Shown here: in pieces, positions 56,668-64,000 of the stretch | Layout of the letters: every line of letters starts with the position of its first letter | How positions within the stretch are numbered: position 1 is the stretch's first letter | Assembly: GCA_000711775.1 (NCBI GenBank) | Contig: ARYC01017084.1 | Location: 16,209-80,208 of the forward strand | Direction of reading: 5' to 3' | Length of the DNA stretch: 64,000 bases | Source: Oxytricha trifallax | Lineage: Eukaryota > Ciliophora > Spirotrichea > Sporadotrichida > Oxytrichidae | Made by a program: the position numbers and the translations under genes | Notes under the pieces: generated by a model | Told to the model about the DNA's origin: nothing | Seen by the model: only the letters and a program-made list of their open reading frames with translations | The model's database searches: none

Positions 56668-57713
56668 ATGCGAGGTTTGGGGTCAGTTTATGACAATGAC
56701 TATATAGATTTATTGTTAAGTTGCGAAATGGATGTGATGAATATAGTGAATAACTCAAGCTGTTCTAAATTATACATCTATAGCAAGGCTACTCCATAAA
56801 TCTCCAGCAACTGTGAGGTCTCACTGTCTATAAGCATTGAATTTAAAGAGATAACATCTTAACTCTAAGCCTAAAAGACCTCCAAAATGTTAGCAGAATC
56901 ATATCGATTATCTTATAAATGATAAGACTCTTAAATACTGGGCTCATTTCTCTCTAGTCTAGAGGACTGTGATGTTTCATCGCCAATTTCCTGAGCTTCA
57001 CATATCTGCTTAATCGATAGCTAACATATATAAAAAGAACGGAATATCTTACAAGACAGTCAATCGCATTAAGAGAGTGATTGACTTTAATGTTCTATTT
57101 TATAAGACTAATTTAAATTATATATTCGATTAAATGCAGAGGCCTTAAGAACATAATATAAAGTTCATACATGCTGATGAAGATGTATTTACATTCAATA
57201 TATTTATATCAAGGTCTTGGTACAAGAGGTATAGTAATATAGAAGTATATGATTAAAAGGTTAAGGTTTAGACTCATGCTCTTCATGGTGGAATAAGTGA
57301 AAATAGTGGCCTCGAGACTTATGTTATTCACCCTCGTTCTATAAAGAGTGAATAATACATTAAGTTCTTCCAATAACTCAGAGATAAGTACGCGGACAAA
57401 GAGATTATTCTATTCGTTGATAACTTGTCAGTTCATAAAACTAAAGACTCAAGGAAGGAATATCAAAGGCTAAATATTACACCTGTTTATAATGTTCCTT
57501 AGAGCCATTAGTTAAATGGAATTGAATTATATTGGGGGTTATTGAAAGGTCATTATAAGATATTGCTGCTCTATCACTTGATGCACGACTTGAATATTGA
57601 TACAGAAGATTTTATTAAGAGTGCTGCTAAGAGAGTCAGCAATGATAAAGCTAAAGTATGTGAAAGAGAAGGGAGACTTTGTGTTTATAAATAAGTTAGA
57701 TTTAAGCGAATGA
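56668..57713 (+). CDS. TBE 2 transposase
   Basis: ATG 56668 MRGLGSVYDNDYIDLLLS, frame changes, then VMFHRQFPELHISAQSIANI, IKFIHADEDVFTFNIFISRS, EIILFVDNLSVHKTKDSRKE and QLNGIELYWGLLKGHYKI. All three catalytic acidic residues are kept. Near the C-terminus the frame shifts to end at TGA 57711-57713. Roughly two thirds identical to TBE 1 by eye. Confidence 0.9.
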
Positions 57714-57719
57714 ATAAGT

Positions 57720-58505
57720 TCACATATTAAATTTGCCCGTAAATGGATTTAGCTTCTCTTTCTTTTCTTCCTCTTAAGACTTGCTTGGCCTATGTTTCTT
57801 TTCTTAGTGCCAGCCCCTGCATCGATGATCACCTCGTCTGGCTTTTAGAAATCTTTGAAGAGTCTCTTACTCAATTTATGCTTTACTTGAGACTTTCTTT
57901 CTCTGTTTAATTTGCTGCGCTCTTTCATCAAGGATATAGCAGTACCAGGTTTTTCTATAAAGTTAGAAGACTAAGCTTACTTGAAATGAAAGGATGCTTT
58001 TGAAGTTCCTACAGCCAGGTAACACTTATTTTAATACCTTGCTTCTCTTTTTATTCAGAAGAGATGCTGTAACGTTTCTTATAAGCTTCTTAAAATACTT
58101 AATTTAAGTACTCAGGTTTCAGAGTTGCAAGAACACCAAAGAAATTTATTTCTTGCAACTTATTAGAGAGCTGTAGCTTTGATGGAAGGCAGAGAGCTAC
58201 GTCCGGATCACTCATAGCATCGCCATATAGATTTGTTACTGATATTCAGGGTAGTTAGGTATCTCTATCATCCTAATTTCATTAGACTTAAAAGCTTTTT
58301 TTTCTTCACTCAGTTAGGCTTTTAAGAATGAGATTTTAGTTCCCTCCTAAGTTGGCAAGAACAATCCAACTATAACGGATTTATTAATCTTACTCAAGAA
58401 CTTACCTTGCTATACCAAATATCTATAAAAGTCCTCTTTACTTCGAAATTTTCCTGTTAAATCTTGAGATTAAGTTCTCTTCATTTCATCATTCATAGAC
58501 TCCAT
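57720..58505 (-). CDS. TBE 2 22-kDa protein
   Basis: ATG 58505 MESMNDEMKRTQSQDLTGKF, RSKEDFYRYLVQQ without the frameshift seen in TBE 1, then the intron (ends near 58,370) and the conserved middle and basic tail; stop TGA 57720-57722, 6 bp from the transposase stop (convergent). Confidence 0.85.
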
Positions 58506-59070
58506 CTTGCTTCCTCTTTCTAGAATTGTTAATGAAATTTAAAATTATGGATATCCATTCTAAGTTTATTAAAATCTTACAACTAAATAGGGAGGACCTA
58601 CTGGAGGTCAACCTTGAAAAGATATACGGAGAACAATTGAAAAACTTGCTCCAAGTTTCACAGATTGATTTCCATTTTTATCAAACTTTCTCCATTAAAT
58701 TACTCCTAATAATTTTTAATTATTTTAGGAGGTCCTCCAAATTAAGTTCGAACTTTATTAGGAGTTAAATTTTAAGGTTAAAACTTAATTAGGAGCATAT
58801 TAAATTAAAAAATGTTTAATAACTTTACCTCCAAATTAAGTTCAAACTTGATTTCGAGGACCCCCTAGAGAAACAAAACTTCGTTAGGAGTAATTTAATT
58901 TACTAAAATGTATAAAATTCTCATTAAATATGTCAACTTACAGTCTTTTATGGTTAGTTCATTTTCTTACCTCTCAGCAAAGAATCTACCAGAGTGTAAT
59001 CTACTCTACTATTATAATTTATCTCGGTAGAATTTATCATTATTATAATAAAATATATCAGAAAACTAAA
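58506..59070. promoter_or_regulatory. divergent intergenic region of TBE 2
   Basis: Between the 22-kDa and zinc-finger/kinase starts; carries repeated AATTAGGAG / CTCCTAAT-type motifs in both orientations (58,690-58,900), parallel to the AATTAAGTAC repeats of TBE 3. Likely shared promoter. Confidence 0.45.
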
Positions 59071-60508
59071 ATGAGCGCTAACCTGGTAAGAAGAGCGGCA
59101 TTACTTGGATCAAGTCAATTAAAGTTATCATTCCAGCAACCAAGAAAAGTAGAGAACAGAGACGCTTGTACTCAGTGGGAGCCTACTATGACAACTTTGA
59201 CCAGTCTAGCTTTGAGATTTAAATATAAATTAAGCAGGAGGTTATCAAAGAAGCTGTGCAAATTGAGAAGGAGGTTAAACAACCCGCCAGAGAGCATTAA
59301 TAAATACCAGGCAAAGTTGACTATTAATGCAAAGAATGCAATAAAGTTTTCCCTTACAGTCAACTTATAAGAGACACTTGAGAGATATACACAACGATAT
59401 GACAAGGTTATATCTCAAGCATGAAAAGAAAGATGGGAAATATGTCTGTGGTTCTGTGAGAAGCCATATTCTCATACTAGAGACCTCAAAGTGCACTTAA
59501 AGAAAAAGAACAATTAAAGTTTTGTCTTTATTCATGAACCTACAGGGAATAAATTCCTCTAAAAGAGAAGATCAAGAAACCCAGTGGAGTCTCTAAGAGT
59601 TGAAGTCTAGAAGTAAGTAAAATGAAGAAAGCAGTCAAGAACTTTCCAGTCTCCGAGATCAATAAAATCATGGTTAAAATAGAGGCAATGAAGATTCCCA
59701 TATTAAAAATTATTGACTTAGATTCTTGCCTAGAAAGCTACCTCACTCTTGAAGATAAAATAGAGAAGAGAGTCATTACAGATGACTAATATGCTTACAA
59801 GATATATCCTTTAATTACTTCCTTGCTGATGACAAGTTCCAAAGGAATTTTCTAATAAGTATTATGCTCTTTAAAAGGCAAAGTTAAATGAGTGCAGGCA
59901 TATCATCTAGCTTGATGATATTTTACTTGGTAAAGATCATGTAGCTTCAGGCTTCCATTACTTGAAATGACTTACAGAGAATTCTTATCTGACAATAGAT
60001 GCCAAAGATAAATTAGCTAGATAGTATAGCAGATAGTTAAGGAATTGAAGAGCTTCACAAGCTAGGTTATGTTCATAGAGACTTAAAGCCAGAGAATATC
60101 ATGATGAACTTTCAGCCTCTTAGAGTTTATATTATGACTTCAACAGAGCTCAAAGAGTGCAAGCCTCTGCATAAGGAAATGTATACGGCACTCCTGGATA
60201 TTTCCCAAAGAGAGAGGATTGGAGAGATGTAGACACTTAATGGAATATCTGGGCTCTAGTAGTAATAATAATAGAGAGCAAAAGGCCAAGAAACGATAAC
60301 TATAGCTGCAGAGGTGAGAGAGATTCTAAACAAAGAATCAAACAATATCTCGATAAAAATAAAATAAATGGAGGTCTCAGAGAACTTGTACTCAACTATT
60401 ATCAAGCCAAGCTAAGAGAATTAACAAACAATAGAAACAATCAAACATCAGCTTAGAAAGATAAAATTCAGAGAACTGCCACATGACTCTAAACTTATGT
60501 TTGTGTGA
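59071..60508 (+). CDS. TBE 2 zinc-finger / protein-kinase-like protein
   Basis: ATG 59071 MSANLVRRAALLGSSQLKLS gives the clearest start of the three copies. A C2H2-like finger region with frame changes follows, then ELHKLGYVHRDLKPENIMMN (HRDxKxxN intact) and YDFNRAQRVQ with DFN for DFG, a kinase C-lobe, and FRELPHDSKLMFV before TGA 60506-60508. Confidence 0.83.
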
Positions 60509-60658
60509 AATATTTTAAAAGCTCGCTTATTATACTCACTTAAAATAATAATATTTAAACATTAAACCCCTACATAAACCCTAATAAAGTATCCACTAAT
60601 AGTCTACATTTATCAATCAAAAACTCAATCAAACTACTGAAAGGGTTTTAAGATTTTG

Positions 60659-61195
60659 AATGATAGGACTACAAATTTTTTTAATTTTTTCTTTTTAAGT
60701 TTATAAGTGATAGATTTGGATGCCCGGATCACTACGAGCAAGTTGATGTAAATTTCCCAGGTACTCACGATTTTTGCCAAGATATTCAAAATATATTATA
60801 ACACTACTATTTGGGTTAGTGTAGCAATTAAGAGTTGTAGAAGGATGAGTGGAGACAGAGATTAGGAGTTAGTTCATGAAACTTAAAGAAAATTATTAAT
60901 TCAAAGTATTTATGTGTTAAGAGAATAAATGAAGGAAATGTGAATGTTTTAGATAATTGTAGATAAAATTAAATCGCTGATTATCATATTAATGAATATA
61001 TAATAATTATTATTATTTTTATCATCAAATAGTGGAAAGGGAGATCTAAAAACTTAAAATAGACTAAAATTAAGTAAATTACAGTTAGTCTGATTGCGAA
61101 TTTTTATTTATTTTTAATATTTAATATTAAAAAATAGCAAATTTAAAATAATTGTTTTGAGAATCAAACTATGATAAAAATTTGCAAGAATTAAC
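60659..61195. other. AT-rich spacer, no gene seen
   Basis: No sustained frame between TBE 2 and MITE D. Confidence 0.5.
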
Positions 61196-61197
61196 TA

Positions 61198-61613
61198 TTG
61201 AAGGAATACATTCGATTTGGGAAAATGAATTAAAATTAAAATAAATTAATTATTAATTACTTTCAGTTATGTTTTTGAAAAATGTCTCCAAACCCTAACA
61301 ATATCATACTCTATGGATAGCGCATTAAAAATGAGATGTGGTTGTTATTTCTATAATGAATTTATCTCATCACCCAAACGAGAAAAACTCCTTTTACTTT
61401 TTTTTTGGAGTTAGCTCAGAATCAAAATATCTCACTTATTGGGATGATTCAGGCATAATGATAATATTAAAGTCCAGCTAAAATTGCGGGATCTACCATA
61501 GAATCGACTTAGATTTGAATTTTGAGTCACTTTGGTTTTCATAAATGCCTTGATCTCAATATTTAATTAATTTAATCTTAATTAATTTTCCCAAATCGAG
61601 TGTATTCCTACAA
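61198..61613. mobile_element. foldback MITE D, divergent member, TA-flanked (416 bp)
   Basis: Ends TTGAAGGAATACATTCGATT and (inverted) TTGTAGGAATACACTCGATT, flanked by TA (61196-61197, 61614-61615). Same length class and ends as A-C, but the interior is not a clean palindrome, keeping only traces such as AAAGTCCAGCTAAAATT. Confidence 0.8.
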
Positions 61614-61901
61614 TAGCGAAAAGATTTTATAAAAACTATAAGATAACTCAAAGACTTCAGAAATTAATAAGAAATCTATAAATAACAGAAATAATCAAAC
61701 CAGTTTAATTAATCAAGAAAATCAATTAAGTAATTTAATTATGTACTTACATATTAACAAATAATTTATTTTATAAACAAATCAAAACCCCAAAACCCCT
61801 TAATGAGGTTTATAAGTGCTTTGATTTGTAGGGAATTTGTTAGGGGTTGGGGTTATTAATAGGTTTTAATGTGAAATTTATAGTAAATTTATTTAATTTA
61901 A

Positions 61902-63349
61902 TCACTCAAAACGCACTTTAGGATCATGTGGGAGTGGTCTGAAGTTTATCTTACTTAACCACAACTCTATCTGATCTAATATTATGTCTGATCTAGAGTT
62001 TGGTTTTAATATTATTGATTCTGCCATTTATTTTAATGATTGAGACACTCTGGTTCTGTCTATAAATTACTTGATTCTTTGCTTAGCATCTTTCTCACAC
62101 CTAGTAGAGTAGTAATCGTTCCGAGGCATATCGCACTCTATTATTATTGCTGCTAAAGCCCACACATCCCATTAAAAATCTCCATCTCTCCAGTCTTCTC
62201 TTTCAGGATAATAGCCCGGAGTTCCCATAACACTTCCTAGCCTTGATACTTCCACCCTTAATGCTCTCTTGAAGTCAATAATTGCCACTCTTACAGATGA
62301 GAAGTTTATCATAACATTATCAGGCTTCAAATCTCTATGAACAAAGCCTAACTTATGTAACTCTTTTATACCTTGTAAGGTTTAGGTTGCTATCAAAGCA
62401 AGCTACTTATGATTCCTTTGATCAGTAATAAAATCTCTGAGGGTCATTTCATAGAGTGGGAGTCTGAGAGCCACATGATCCTTGACAAGAAGAACAGCAT
62501 CTAGCTTGATTAAGTAACTACACTCTTTAAACTAAGCTTAAGTGAGTACTTGATACTCATTTGTAAACTCCATCTGATATTTATCATCACTTAAGAGACA
62601 GTTGAAGGAATACACCTTGTATGCGTATTGATGATCATTGATAACTTTCTTATCAAAGGAGTCTTCTATTATAAGGTAGCTTTAAAGAGAAGTGTCTAGG
62701 TCAATTTAAGCAAGAACCGGTATTTTCTTGTATTGAATCTTGATCATAATTTTTGTTATTTCAGAGGTCAGTTGGTTGCGTCCCTTCTTAACGTACTCTA
62801 ACTCTCTAGCTTATTCAGGTACTACGACCTTAGAATATTCACTCGCTTTTATTTTGTTTAGAAGCTTCAGCTCAACTTCATGATTCTCAACTTCTATATC
62901 TTTCTTGTGAGCTTTTAATAGATGCTTCTTTAAGTCTATTGTATGAGAGTATTGCTTATGGCACTCAAAGAAGTCATACTTTCCATCTATTTTATCATGC
63001 TTTAAGTATACAGTGGGATTTGCTTCTCTATGCTCCTTCATATGTCTGTACCAGCTTGATTTATGAGCAAAATCTCTCTCACATAACTCAAAAAAATAGA
63101 CTTCAAATTCTTCAGTTTGTATAGGAATTTCATTAATACCTTTCCCTCCTCTCTGTCTCCCACACACTTGTTTGCCATTAATTTTCTATTATTAATTTCA
63201 ATTTTAATAACAGAAACATCAAGTGATAGCTCTGGTAGTTACTTATGAGAGTTCATCTCGCAGCTATCACACTTTTTATTGCTCCCAAAGGAAAGTCTCA
63301 TTTAGTTCTATGGAAGTGCTGTTGTTTTTCTTAAAATGTTAGCGCTCAT
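61902..63349 (-). CDS. TBE 3 zinc-finger / protein-kinase-like protein
   Basis: ATG 63349 MSANILRKTTALPQNQMRLS with an early CDSC pair, a frame change, then fingers CERDFAHKSSWYRHMKEH and FFECHKQYSHTIDLKKHLLK. Kinase-like domain: HRDLKPDNVMINF, VAIIDFKRAL (DFK for DFG), FQWDVWALAAIIIECDM, stop TGA 61902-61904 after LPHDPKVRFE. Confidence 0.87.
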
Positions 63350-63911
63350 ATTTAAATTTGAATCTAAAATTATAAAACTGCCTCTATAACTGAGAGCTTA
63401 TATGAGAGCTTTGCAAGCCTACAAGTATCAAGGGAAGTTCTTAGAATATTAGCGAAGATAAATGAGCACTAAGAAACGAACCAGCTCTAAAAATAGGTGA
63501 GAAAGTAACCATTTTTACTATCAATAATAAGTTGATTATAGCACGTACCGATTTAGGAGGTGCACCTAATTAAGTACGTACTGCTTTAGGGGTATTTTGT
63601 GATTTTATGATAAAATTAGGGTGCTCCTAATTAAGTACTACCTTTAATTAATGCTCCTAATTAAGTACTAGCATTTTAGGAGCTGCTCCTAATTAAGTAC
63701 GTACCAATTTAAATTAAAAAATATGGAACTATAACAGTAGAAATTGATATCAATCTCTCAAGTTTGAAACCAGTTCTCTAAACCTTCTCCATATCCTTCT
63801 TAGAGGTTGATCCCCTATAGGATGCCATATTTAATAGTAAGATTTACAGAGATAAATAATTGAAATCAATAAACTTAAATTTGAATATCATTTCATAGAT
63901 CTGTAAGCAAG
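63350..63911. promoter_or_regulatory. divergent intergenic region of TBE 3 with short repeats
   Basis: Contains four copies of CTCCTAATTAAGTAC or CACCTAATTAAGTAC between 63,560 and 63,705. Likely promoter region shared by the divergent genes. Confidence 0.5.
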
Positions 63912-64000
63912 ATGGAGTCAATGAATGATGCAATGAAAAGAGTGCAAGCACAAGAATTGATTCAAAGATTTAGAAGCAAGGAGGATTTGCACCGCTACCT
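63912..64000 (+). CDS. TBE 3 22-kDa protein (5' part)
   Basis: ATG 63912 MESMNDAMKRVQAQELIQRF then RSKEDLHRY, cut by the window end. Same start as TBE 2. Confidence 0.85.
   Translation, partial: MESMNDAMKRVQAQELIQRFRSKEDLHRY

Larger units (their letters stand above)
56531..60658. mobile_element. TBE transposon 2 (4.1 kb, degenerate ends, opposite orientation)
   Basis: Left CAAAACCCCAAAATCCTTCA, right (inverted) CAAAATCTTAAAACCCTTTC: the second telomeric unit has decayed at both ends. Subterminal inverted block AGTAGTTTGATTGAGTTTTT differs from TBE 1/TBE 3, so this is a different TBE class. Flanks ATT and AAT. Gene order is transposase (+), 22-kDa (-), zinc-finger/kinase (+), reversed relative to TBE 1. 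Confidence 0.93.
61783..64000. mobile_element. TBE transposon 3 (left half, truncated by window end)
   Basis: Starts CAAAACCCCAAAACCCC after AAT (61780-61782), followed by the TBE 1-type subterminal block TGAGGTTTATAAGTGCTTTG. Holds the zinc-finger/kinase gene (-) and the beginning of the 22-kDa gene (+). Confidence 0.95.

Noticed and set aside
1..64000. CRISPR arrays, prokaryotic operons, Shine-Dalgarno sites
   Set aside because: None seen; the window is eukaryotic, with introns and a ciliate code.

Overview
The window is germline (micronuclear) DNA of a hypotrich ciliate of the Oxytricha/Stylonychia type. Three things show this. Every long reading frame is open only if TAA and TAG are read as Gln, with TGA as the usual stop. 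Three TBE-family transposons carry C4A4 telomere-like termini and AAT target duplications. Short, GC-richer coding islands (probable macronucleus-destined segments, MDSs) sit in very AT-rich spacer, and at least one gene looks scrambled, with an inverted segment. Standard-code ORF calling sees almost nothing real here.

Layout. 1422-11574 and 23458-34053 are two diverged copies of one ~10.2-kb DNA transposon: TA-flanked, short inverted ends starting AGGTA, same gene order. Each carries an MT-A70-type adenine methyltransferase homologue (-), a D,D,E transposase (-), an unrecognised ORF (+) and a ~1,090-residue SecA-like SF2 ATPase (-). I know of no described element with this gene set. 12812-13280 is a foldback element with an 8-bp target duplication. 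13.6-21.5 kb is a cluster of probable somatic gene pieces, including a scrambled gene at 15365-17602 that contains motifs of the transposon's unrecognised ORF. 34231-39833 is a TBE remnant with a 4.4-kb TBE-related element nested in it; that inner element has zinc-finger/pseudokinase, 22-kDa-like and transposase genes but no telomeric ends. 42340-44694 is an element with 442-bp inverted repeats around a Rep-like SF3 helicase gene. 46442-50700 is a third, free-standing SecA-like gene broken by a large palindrome and a GC-rich block. 50827-54932, 56531-60658 and 61783-64000+ are TBE elements, each with zinc-finger/kinase, 22-kDa and transposase genes (the last is cut by the window end). Four ~410-bp foldback MITEs with TA duplications are scattered through the window; one interrupts the second methyltransferase gene.

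How the genes may work together (inference). In the 10-kb element the transposase would cut and join at TA. The methyltransferase, the SecA-like ATPase and the small ORF product are accessory proteins kept in both copies despite strong divergence. Relatives of two of them appear outside any visible transposon, which raises the possibility of domestication.

Limits. Most genes carry one or more single-base frameshifts or in-frame TGA codons. I cannot tell decay from sequencing error, so CDS coordinates are outer limits of homologous reading. MDS/IES borders cannot be fixed without the somatic genome.
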